The position numbers and the translations under genes were made by a program. A stretch of 6,145 nucleotides of DNA from an uncultured cyanobacterium (GTDB taxonomy: Bacteria > Cyanobacteriota > Cyanobacteriia > Phormidesmidales > Phormidesmidaceae): NCBI GenBank assembly GCA_938029995.1, contig CALHGI010000606.1, forward strand, positions 1 to 6,145, in the 5' to 3' direction. This document shows positions 1-5,730 of this stretch, piece by piece. How positions within the stretch are numbered: the stretch's first letter is position 1; every line of letters starts with the position of its first letter. Below the pieces are notes generated by a model. The model did not search any database. It was given only the letters and a program-made list of their open reading frames with translations, and was not told the origin of the DNA.

Positions 1-39
1 TTTAGGTCATTAGTACATTTATTAGGCTGTGGGTAGGCA

Positions 40-942
40 ATGGGTAGCGATGTTTTAATTTTGACAATTTACTTTTTGGTAATCATCTACGTGCTTTACC
101 AAATGGCCCTATCCATCGAAAACACCCTGGAAGACAAATTACGGGTCTCGCTGGATCGCGACACCCTAGTCAACCAGGTCAACCAGCAACTCCAGCACCT
201 GCCCAACCCCCAGATGATCACCGCCAAGGTCGATCAAATGCCCATGAAGGGCATGAAGGGCATGATGTTTCCTCCGTTTCTAAATCTTAGGGTCACGTCC
301 CACAATAATCTCAACGAGAAATTCCCAGTCATGGTGGATGTTGGCCCCGTGGGCAAGATGCCCATGGGCAGAACCATTAGGGATCTCAGCGTCAACATCC
401 AAAACACCACCAACGACTCCCAAATTTTTGTCGATTGGGATAAAAGCACGATTACCTCGGGTAAAGCGCGCCGTACCCAGCGAGTGGTGCGCTCAGGGGT
501 AGCCATCACCGGGGGACTGCCCCAGGCCCAGCTCTTAAGCGTGGTCAACCCAGGTGAAACCTTCATGGCCCAGGTCACCGGAGAAAACTGCCTAGGGTTT
601 GATCCCGACAGCCAAACCCTCCAAGCCAAACGCGCCCTCGTCGACATGATGAATGTGGCCGACTTCATCACAGACGCCATGGAGTTAAACGTCAAACTTG
701 GGGAAACAGAGCCCGTGCCGCCCATCTTGGCCTACGGTGTGCGGTTAATGATCGGCATTCGCCAAATCACCGACCAACAGCAGAGCCAAACCACCTATCT
801 CATGCTCCCGTTTGAATTCAAGGCTATCCTGCTGGAAGATACCATTGCATTTCCCCCCTTACGGTGGCTTCTCAGCCGTCCCCGCCCCACCAATGCCCGC
901 GACGCGTTGAGCACCTTACTATTAGGTCGCCCAAGGTTCTAA
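40..942 (+). CDS. Membrane-anchored protein of unknown function
   Basis: I do not recognise the family. The 300-residue product has one hydrophobic segment at about residues 5-24, rich in Leu, Ile, Val and Tyr, which should be an uncleaved signal anchor because no signal-peptidase site follows. A polar, probably helical stretch with many Gln and Asn residues follows (27-60). Next is a Met-rich patch (67-76, five Met in ten residues, with MKGMKGM). From about 80 to 265 alternating hydrophobic strands suggest a beta-sandwich, including NIQNTTNDS (119-127), VDWD (131-134) and VVNPGETF (168-175). The C-terminus is short and basic. The start is well placed: an in-frame TAG lies at 34-36, two codons before this ATG, with a weak GGTAGG just upstream. 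The gene stands alone, with about 700 bases to the next gene. Membrane orientation cannot be decided from flanking charges. I am sure it is coding; the fold is inference. Confidence 0.85.
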   Translation: MGSDVLILTIYFLVIIYVLYQMALSIENTLEDKLRVSLDRDTLVNQVNQQLQHLPNPQMITAKVDQMPMKGMKGMMFPPFLNLRVTSHNNLNEKFPVMVDVGPVGKMPMGRTIRDLSVNIQNTTNDSQIFVDWDKSTITSGKARRTQRVVRSGVAITGGLPQAQLLSVVNPGETFMAQVTGENCLGFDPDSQTLQAKRALVDMMNVADFITDAMELNVKLGETEPVPPILAYGVRLMIGIRQITDQQQSQTTYLMLPFEFKAILLEDTIAFPPLRWLLSRPRPTNARDALSTLLLGRPRF

Positions 943-957
943 CCCCCCATGGGCCGT

Positions 958-985
958 GGTGTCCCCAGGGTGTCCCCAGGGTGTC
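958..985. repeat. 11-bp tandem repeat, about 2.5 copies
   Basis: The unit GGTGTCCCCAG is present at 958-968 and 969-979, followed by a partial copy GGTGTC (980-985). It begins 15 bases after the stop codon of the upstream gene. It is too short to be a CRISPR or a transposon end, and is most simply read as slippage in a C/G-rich stretch. Confidence 0.7.
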
Positions 986-1114
986 AGCGCAACACGCCAT
1001 ATCGGGCCCAAACGCTCTTTATCACGCCATCCAAGGGTAATTCCCAAACAGGCTTCTCCTTTCAAAGAGTCTGTCAGGTTCTCTCAAGCAGACTGCCAAT
1101 GTTGAGGTAACCCA

Positions 1115-1189
1115 GTGAATACACGGCATTCGAACATGGAGAAAATCACATCAGACGTTATCTCCACCAAGGTGAAAGAAACGTCCTAA
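1115..1189 (+). CDS. Possible very small ORF (24 codons), doubtful
   Basis: A GTG at 1115 opens 24 codons ending at TAA (1187-1189), with an internal ATG at 1136 that would give 17 residues. A GAGG at 1104-1107 lies seven bases before the GTG, a better Shine-Dalgarno match than those of the large genes here. The product is polar and Lys/Ser/Thr-rich (ending KVKETS), has no membrane segment and matches nothing I know. Its second half coincides with the hairpin at 1154-1185, which argues for RNA structure rather than protein. Frames of this length are expected by chance, so confidence is low. Confidence 0.15.
   Translation: MNTRHSNMEKITSDVISTKVKETS
1154..1185. other. Imperfect inverted repeat / RNA hairpin
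   Basis: GACGTT (1154-1159) pairs perfectly with AACGTC (1180-1185). Inside, TCT (1161-1163) pairs with AGA (1177-1179), and CAC (1165-1167) pairs with GTG (1172-1174) around the four-base loop CAAG. This gives about 12 base pairs interrupted by a one-base bulge and a small internal loop. There is no T-run after it on either strand, so it is not a standard intrinsic terminator. It could be part of a small RNA or a protein-binding site. Confidence 0.45.
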
Positions 1190-1649
1190 GAAGCATCAAA
1201 ATAGTTTGAATTAGGGTTAAAAACAGCGCTTTACAAGGCCAAAATAAAGATACCCATTTATACTGAGTTTTCTTGATGGGAACCCCCCTATGATTGGGGA
1301 GAAGTTATTAAAAGGCCCTGAAGTACTTCCAAATAGGTGGTTAAGCACTTCATCCTTATTTTAGTAGCACCGATTGGTATCACTATCACAGTGTTCAATT
1401 AGCACGGTTTAGTCCCTCAATCTACCCGGGAAAATTCCCCGAGGGCGCCAACCACATCAGGGAAAATATCAGGAACAGTTTAGACGTTGTCACCTTAAAA
1501 TATCAGCCCGCTAGCCATCAGAGACTTTCGGCCTACATTATTTTGAGCATCACACACCGTCAAATCTCAACCCGCATCTGGACTCAAGTCCACGGCATAA
1601 CTAGCCGCTACTATCCCACCGTCCCGTTGCCAAATTTTGGATAGTTCCC

Positions 1650-2825
1650 ATGACTGCTAAACTTCTCCAGCCGAACACCGCGTCTAAAATATCCGTAAAA
1701 CCCTCCATCACCATCATAGTCTCACCGCGTGAGTGCTTTGGGTATACGCAACAGTCTTTAGACAGTGTTTACAAGCATACGAAGATACCGTTTGAGCTGA
1801 TATATGTGGATGCTGGATCTCCGAGGCATATTCATCGATATCTGGTCAATGCCGCATCCAAGCAGGGATTTACCCTATTGCGAACTGACCATTTTCTCTC
1901 GCCAAATCAGGCCCGAAATCTGGGGCTAAGCCAGGTAACCACAGACTATGTCGCCTTCCTCGACAATGACGTTCACGTCTCATCCGGTTGGCTAGAAAAT
2001 CTCCTGCGATGTGCCCAGGAGACAGACGCCACAGTGGTCTCACCCCTCACCTGTGTGGGTAAACCGCTGCACGATCGAATCCACCTAGCTGGCGGGGAAG
2101 CCAGAATATTTATGGATATCAAAGGCGAACAGATTCGGCGACGCCTTTACAAAAAAAGTTTTCTCGCCAATCGTTCAGCCGCCATGATCAAGCACCAACT
2201 CTACAGACGTGCCTGCGAGTTTGCAGAATTACAATGCATGTTGGTGAAGCGGGATATCTTTGAGCGCATCGGCTACCTGGATGAAAATCTGTTGGGCACC
2301 CAAGAAGATATGGACTTTAGCCTGACCGTTAACCGGGCGGGCGGCCAAATGTTCTGTGAACCCACTGCAGTGGTCACCCATGTGCCGCAAACGTCCTATC
2401 GTTGGACAGATCTGGCCTACTTTACGCTGCGTTGGAGCGATGCCTGGGAAGTGGCAAGTCTGATGCACTTCCAACAAAAGTGGGACCTGGACCTGGACGA
2501 GTACTTTATGCAGCGCTATAAGCAACTGGGCCGTCGCCGTCGCCAAGCCCTGTTATATCCCCTCATTCATCGCCTAACCCAAGGGAAGCCAGGGTCCCGC
2601 TTAGAAGCGGTTGTCATCGGTTTAGAACGGTGGATAAACCAGATCATGACAGATCGCCATGGCCATCTATCGAACAACACGGTCAGAAAATTAGTCCCAG
2701 CCAATGGCTCCGTTGGGGTTCCCACTCGAAACGCCCTAAGAAAACAAAAACTGCGACTCTCTGCCCTCAAGCAAAAAAGTGCGGCAGTGCGGCTATCTCA
2801 ACACCCCCATCTAATGCCCCACTAA
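1650..2825 (+). CDS. Family 2 glycosyltransferase, first of a tandem pair
   Basis: This 391-residue cytosolic protein should transfer a sugar from a nucleotide-sugar donor, by a GT-A fold, to an unknown acceptor, probably a surface glycan or lipid. Visible landmarks: first strand SITIIVSPRE (19-28), second strand LIYVD with Asp54, SPNQARNLGL (84-93), the metal and nucleotide-binding LDND (Asp105 and Asp107), KPLHDR and AGGE (138-150), the acidic motif QEDMDF (218-223; Glu219/Asp220 is the likely catalytic-base position), and RWSDAWE (261-267) followed by HFQQKW. There are no membrane segments. The body to about residue 340 aligns with the downstream paralogue at about 60% identity. Residues 342-391 are an extra tail, strongly basic and with no Asp or Glu. 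The ATG start is preceded only by a weak TTGGATA; no longer version with a good start is seen. Family assignment is firm; donor and acceptor are unknown. Confidence 0.93.
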   Translation: MTAKLLQPNTASKISVKPSITIIVSPRECFGYTQQSLDSVYKHTKIPFELIYVDAGSPRHIHRYLVNAASKQGFTLLRTDHFLSPNQARNLGLSQVTTDYVAFLDNDVHVSSGWLENLLRCAQETDATVVSPLTCVGKPLHDRIHLAGGEARIFMDIKGEQIRRRLYKKSFLANRSAAMIKHQLYRRACEFAELQCMLVKRDIFERIGYLDENLLGTQEDMDFSLTVNRAGGQMFCEPTAVVTHVPQTSYRWTDLAYFTLRWSDAWEVASLMHFQQKWDLDLDEYFMQRYKQLGRRRRQALLYPLIHRLTQGKPGSRLEAVVIGLERWINQIMTDRHGHLSNNTVRKLVPANGSVGVPTRNALRKQKLRLSALKQKSAAVRLSQHPHLMPH

Positions 2826-2847
2826 CCCAGCCATCATTCTTGTCACC

Positions 2848-2883
2848 CCGATCTGACTCACCACACTGATCGGTACAGTCAGA
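2848..2883. other. Two overlapping, mutually exclusive inverted repeats
   Basis: CCGATC (2848-2853) pairs with GATCGG (2868-2873). TCTGACT (2852-2858) pairs with AGTCAGA (2877-2883). Both are perfect, and their arms overlap, so an RNA could form only one at a time. They lie 23 bases after the stop codon of the first glycosyltransferase, a place where a terminator or 3'-end structure would be expected, but no T-run follows. Confidence 0.35.
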
Positions 2884-2915
2884 AAATCAGTAGCTCCAAA
2901 GGCTGCGCGCCCGTA

Positions 2916-2938
2916 GCCTATTTCCACTGCCTATTTCC
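2916..2938. repeat. 10-bp direct repeat with 3-bp spacer
   Basis: GCCTATTTCC occurs at 2916-2925 and again at 2929-2938, separated by ACT, giving a 13-base period. Only two copies are present. It could be a tandem site for a regulator of the second glycosyltransferase gene or simple slippage. Confidence 0.55.
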
Positions 2939-2946
2939 CATCCATA

Positions 2947-2976
2947 GCAAACGTCCTGATGCCTGAGGACATTTGC
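2947..2976. other. Strong hairpin between the paralogues
   Basis: The arm GCAAACGTCCT (2947-2957) pairs with AGGACATTTGC (2966-2976) at ten of eleven positions, with one C/A mismatch and an eight-base loop. Because G-C content is moderate and no T-run follows on the plus strand (GCGCGC comes next), it is not a textbook rho-independent terminator. It may still stabilise the 3' end of the upstream transcript. Confidence 0.5.
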
Positions 2977-3129
2977 GCGCGTCACACTGGCGTTACACCT
3001 GAGCGGTTGCCAAGGATATGGCCGTTGCTGAGTGAGGGGATGAACCGATCTGGAAATGACGTGATATGTCCGCATTTCGCAGATTAAATCACCCCCAGGA
3101 TCAGCCGCGCCGAAATTGCCCTCACCCAG

Positions 3130-4212
3130 GTGACCAACAAGATCAATCCTGCCCTTCTATATGCCCTGGAAATGAATACCCAAACCCTTACTAGACGAGC
3201 CGTCGCTAGCAGTGGCGCGAAGAAAGTCTCTTTCCCTAGCATCACCTTGATAGTGGCACCACGGGAACGGTTTAGCTATGTCCAGCCCTCATTAGACAGC
3301 ATCTATAGACACACCCATCTGCCCTTTAAGCTAATCTATATTGATGTCGACTCTCCTCGGTATCTTCGACGTTATTTAGCCCAAACGGCAGCGGACAGAG
3401 ACTTTACCCTACTGCGTACCCGGCGATTTCTTTCCCCTAATCAGGTGCGAAATCTGGGGCTGAAGCACGCCACCACAGACTATGTGCTATTTATCGACAA
3501 TGATATGCACGTTTCCCCTGGCTGGCTAGAGAAGCTTTGGACCTGTGCCCAAAAAACTGATGCCACCGTCGTTTCACCCTTAGTGTGTGTTGGCAAACCA
3601 CTCCATGAAAGAATCCTGATGGCGGGGGGAGAAATCAAGCTTTTCCTAGAGACCAACGGCCAGAAAAAGTATCGTCGGTTGTATAAGGAATGTCACTTGG
3701 TCAATCGGTCAGCATCCATGCTAAAACATCAGCTACAGCCCCTGGTGTGTGACTACGCAGAATTGCACTGTATGTTGGTGAAGCGCACTATTTTCGACCA
3801 GATTGGCCCCCTGGATGAAAAACTGTTGAACACCCACGAACATTTAGACTTTTGTCTGATGGTGGCCCAGGCGGGGGGGACAATTTACTGTGAACCAGCG
3901 TCGGTGGTAACCTATGTGCCTGAAATGCCGCGCCGTTGGTCGGATTTAAGCTATTTTATGCTGCGTTGGAGTGATGCCTGGGAAGCGGAAAGCCTGATTC
4001 ATTTCCAAAAGAAGTGGGGGCTAGATATGGATCGTGACTTTATGGAGAGCTTTAATCGGCTGGGTCACCAACGGCACCAACTTTTCCTATTGCCGCTGCT
4101 GCGACGGTTAATGGCTGGCCGTCGTGTAACTTGGCTAGAGAACCTGGCCATTCGCTTAGAGCAATGGTTGAGTGAGTACATTGCCCACCGTTATCAGCAA
4201 AAGTCTAGCTAG
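3130..4212 (+). CDS. Family 2 glycosyltransferase, second of a tandem pair
   Basis: This is a paralogue of the preceding gene, so the predicted reaction is the same type: sugar transfer from a nucleotide-sugar by a GT-A fold protein in the cytosol. Numbered from the GTG start (360 residues), it shows SITLIVAPRE (37-46), LIYID with Asp72, SPNQVRNLGL (102-111), IDND (Asp123 and Asp125), GKPLHER (155-161), HEHLDF (236-241) and RWSDAWE (279-285). The acidic motif differs from the first copy: Glu237 is followed by His238 where the first copy has Glu-Asp. There is no basic C-terminal tail. The start is uncertain. The GTG has no Shine-Dalgarno sequence; an ATG at 3172 would give 346 residues and an N-terminus about as long as the paralogue's, but the GTG start gives MTNK, faintly like the paralogue's MTAK. 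An in-frame TAA at 3085 limits the 5' end. It converges on the regulator gene. Confidence 0.92.
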   Translation: MTNKINPALLYALEMNTQTLTRRAVASSGAKKVSFPSITLIVAPRERFSYVQPSLDSIYRHTHLPFKLIYIDVDSPRYLRRYLAQTAADRDFTLLRTRRFLSPNQVRNLGLKHATTDYVLFIDNDMHVSPGWLEKLWTCAQKTDATVVSPLVCVGKPLHERILMAGGEIKLFLETNGQKKYRRLYKECHLVNRSASMLKHQLQPLVCDYAELHCMLVKRTIFDQIGPLDEKLLNTHEHLDFCLMVAQAGGTIYCEPASVVTYVPEMPRRWSDLSYFMLRWSDAWEAESLIHFQKKWGLDMDRDFMESFNRLGHQRHQLFLLPLLRRLMAGRRVTWLENLAIRLEQWLSEYIAHRYQQKSS

Positions 4213-4266
4213 GGAATCGGCGGCAGGGGCAGGGATCTGTTGCTGCGAAAAATGGTAATTTGGGGC

Positions 4267-4283
4267 CCATGGACAGGCCATGG
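4267..4283. terminator. Hairpin in the convergent gap, weak terminator candidate
   Basis: CCATGG (4267-4272) and CCATGG (4278-4283) are each self-complementary, so they pair perfectly around the five-base loop ACAGG. The site lies in the 156-base gap between two convergent genes, where termination from both sides is expected. No T-run follows immediately on either strand; on the minus strand a short T-run lies about 15 bases further on. The rest of the gap shows nothing I recognise. Confidence 0.25.
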
Positions 4284-4368
4284 CTAAAAGCGTTAGATGG
4301 CAACAGCCGCTACGGGTCCCAAGCCATCGGTCAGCCGGTCGAGCATGCATTCCCAACGTCAGCCAAGG

Positions 4369-5199
4369 CTAAAGCCCCATGCTAAACCGATACAGATATT
4401 TTATCAGCACCTGCAAAACTTCTTGCGCCTGGACGGGCCTATGGATAAACCCTGAGGCCCCTGCGATTCGGGCGCGTACCCGATCCACAATGTTGTCATT
4501 ATCTAGCACAATAACCAGGGGGGTGACGGCGAATTCAGGGAGCCGTCGAATCTGCTTACAGAGCTCATAGCTGTTGATGATAGGCATGGCTAGATCGATA
4601 AAAATCAGCTGGGGTTGAAGCTCTAACAACTGTGAAAGGTCTTGTAATGAGTCTGAAATGCGAACACAGCCATACCCCGCTCTCTGAATCATCTCTACCC
4701 CAGGTTGATCCTGGGTGGGCGCATCATCCACATACACCACCCTGGGGGTGCCAGCCTGGGGTTGGCTAGGAAAAATCTCCTGAAGCTTTGAAGGTGTGCC
4801 AGGTGGCGAGCGATGAGGTCGCAGTTCGGCCTCCGTAGAGAGAATCGTTAGTAGAAGTTTAATTCTTTGGCACAGATGCCTGAAAGACAGCGGTTTTCGG
4901 ACATAGGTATCAAAGCCTGCCCGCAGAAGTTGCGGTCCACCTATGGCGGAGTCGGCCATGGCAATGACCGGACAGTGCTTGGTGGCCTTAGCTGTTTTGA
5001 GGATTTCAATCATCTGCCAGCCATTAACCCCGGCCATGGCCATATCGATCAAAATCAGATCGGGCAGTGCCGAGATAGCCGCTAGCAACCCTTCATCACC
5101 TCGATGGGTTGTCACTACGTCATAGCCATCTTGCTCCAGGGCCTGCTGGAGTAAGTGACAACTCTGACTGTCGCTGCTCACAAGTAAAAGCTTAGCCAT
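4369..5199 (-). CDS. Double receiver-domain (REC-REC) response regulator
   Basis: This 276-residue cytosolic protein consists of two CheY-like receiver domains and has no DNA-binding, enzymatic or PATAN domain. REC1 (about 3-120) has LILIDMAMAGVNGW with phospho-acceptor Asp52 and the conserved Lys102 (VRKP), but the usual acidic pair after strand 1 is Ser8-Ser9 with only Asp10 following, and the Thr/Ser switch position is Ala82. A Pro-rich linker spans about 127-152. REC2 (about 153-270) keeps Asp158-Asp159 and Asp202 (FIDLAMP), but the switch Thr/Ser appears to be Leu232 and the conserved Lys is Arg254 (FIHRP). Its RVRARIAGASGF stretch (240-251) resembles receivers of cyanobacterial PatA/PixG/PilG-like regulators. 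It probably acts by protein-protein contact in a phosphorelay. The ATG is preceded by no clear Shine-Dalgarno. It is divergent from the cheB-like gene. The partner kinase is not in the window. Confidence 0.92.
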   Translation of the reverse strand: MAKLLLVSSDSQSCHLLQQALEQDGYDVVTTHRGDEGLLAAISALPDLILIDMAMAGVNGWQMIEILKTAKATKHCPVIAMADSAIGGPQLLRAGFDTYVRKPLSFRHLCQRIKLLLTILSTEAELRPHRSPPGTPSKLQEIFPSQPQAGTPRVVYVDDAPTQDQPGVEMIQRAGYGCVRISDSLQDLSQLLELQPQLIFIDLAMPIINSYELCKQIRRLPEFAVTPLVIVLDNDNIVDRVRARIAGASGFIHRPVQAQEVLQVLIKYLYRFSMGL

Positions 5200-5335
5200 A
5201 GGAAAGGTTTTCTAACCCCTTGCAAGTCTAGAAATACTTATTTTTTGGCGTGGCGGAGCCTCGGGATGGTGCCATCGGAAAAAGCCTGATTAACTGCATT
5301 TCAATCGATCGCCCCATCTAAGCATGTGCTCGAAA

Positions 5336-5347
5336 AACAATATTGTT
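5336..5347. promoter_or_regulatory. 12-bp perfect palindrome overlapping a TTGACA box
   Basis: AACAATATTGTT is perfectly self-complementary and overlaps by two bases the sequence TTGACA (5346-5351), which is identical to the consensus sigma-70 -35 box. No matching -10 box is seen 16-18 bases downstream (the sequence there is GC-rich), so promoter function is unproven. The palindrome could be a repressor site. Confidence 0.3.
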
Positions 5348-5449
5348 GACAGACGACCCTAGCCTGCCGTCCGTGGGAAAATGGATGGCACAGCCGACGA
5401 AATCGGGGCCTGAGGAACGTGGATAACGAGTAGATTCTTAACCCAAAAT

Positions 5450-5473
5450 GGCCCTATTGTTTAATCCAGGGCC
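5450..5473. other. Inverted repeat GGCCCT / AGGGCC
   Basis: GGCCCT (5450-5455) pairs perfectly with AGGGCC (5468-5473) around a 12-base AT-rich loop. It lies nearly 300 bases upstream of the cheB-like start. No T-run follows. Function unknown. Confidence 0.35.
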
Positions 5474-5696
5474 GGTGCTAGATGCTTGTCCCGTGGGTGA
5501 AGTAGCCCTAAGAATTGCCGTCATAATACTGGCTTCTACGATTAAAATCTACCACTGCATTATTGGGTGATCGCCCCCCCAGAGACCACAATGGAAGGGC
5601 TCTTGGCTGGGGCCTAGGAACGGCAAAAATTAAGAAGCAAGCCGATTTGGTCGCTAGGGGTAGGCAAGGTTTCACAATGGAAAGTAGCTGCGGTGC

Positions 5697-5728
5697 CGCC
5701 GAGTTGAACTCGGTGCATGTGATTTTTT
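5697..5728 (+). terminator. Leader hairpin followed by T6, attenuator-like
   Basis: CGCCGAGT (5697-5704) pairs with ACTCGGTG (5708-5715) around the three-base loop TGA, with one G-U pair, and is followed after seven bases by six T (5723-5728). The order hairpin then T-run fits intrinsic termination on the plus strand, although the gap before the T-run is longer than ideal. Since the cheB-like start is only 36 bases further, it would act as an attenuator or end an upstream transcript. Confidence 0.35.
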
Positions 5729-5730
5729 CT

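Larger units (their letters stand above)
943..1649. other. Long intergenic region without a convincing gene
   Basis: This stretch of about 700 bases has frequent stops in all frames and no protein I recognise. It holds an 11-bp tandem repeat just after the upstream gene, an imperfect hairpin at 1154-1185, a 10-bp palindrome GAAGTACTTC (1320-1329), a doubled TATCAC (1378-1389), a GC-rich imperfect hairpin around 1425-1445, and CCAAA-T-TTTGG (1630-1640) just ahead of the glycosyltransferase start. No -35/-10 pair of good quality was found, so the promoter of the gene at 1650 is not located. It could host a non-coding RNA or decayed sequence; I cannot tell which. Confidence 0.6.
2826..3129. other. 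Intergenic spacer between the glycosyltransferase genes
   Basis: About 300 bases separate the two paralogues, too much for tight translational coupling, so the second gene may have its own promoter. The spacer holds overlapping inverted repeats just after the first stop codon, a 10-bp direct repeat, a good hairpin at 2947-2976, and a 6-bp inverted repeat GAAATG/CATTTC (3053-3058 and 3073-3078). I see no gene and no clear -35/-10 pair. It does not visibly resemble the region upstream of the first paralogue, so the duplication did not leave a recognisable shared leader. Confidence 0.6.

Noticed and set aside
234..725. 163-residue open frame on the minus strand
   Set aside because: It lies wholly inside the gene at 40-942, whose frame has a coherent membrane anchor and strand pattern; the minus-strand product is rich in Trp, Ser and Pro with no domain.
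1125..1140. CATTCGAACATG resembling a tRNA T-loop
   Set aside because: There are no matching acceptor, D-arm or anticodon stems around it.
1378..1389. Doubled TATCAC as a possible CRISPR or operator seed
   Set aside because: Only two adjacent 6-mers, with no spacer pattern; expected by chance.
2229..2546. 105-residue open frame on the minus strand
   Set aside because: Antisense to the conserved part of the first glycosyltransferase, with no recognisable motif.
2567..2869. Open frames on both strands over the 3' part of the first glycosyltransferase
   Set aside because: Both overlap the glycosyltransferase frame. The plus-strand one is Pro/Ser/Lys-rich and looks like a frame shadow, and no frameshift is needed to explain the region.
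2387..2957. Shared 11-mer GCAAACGTCCT in the first glycosyltransferase (2387-2397) and the spacer hairpin (2947-2957)
   Set aside because: A few identical 11-mers are expected by chance in 6 kb, and the flanks do not match.
2887..3075. 62-residue open frame on the minus strand in the spacer
   Set aside because: It has no domain, its product is of unlikely composition, and it runs through the hairpin at 2947-2976; more likely chance.
4156..4356. 66-residue open frame on the minus strand in the convergent gap
   Set aside because: It overlaps the end of the second glycosyltransferase and has no recognisable feature; probably chance.
4379..5125. Plus-strand open frames opposite the double-receiver gene
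   Set aside because: The minus strand gives two clear receiver domains with DLILIDM and LIFIDLAMP motifs; these are antisense shadows.
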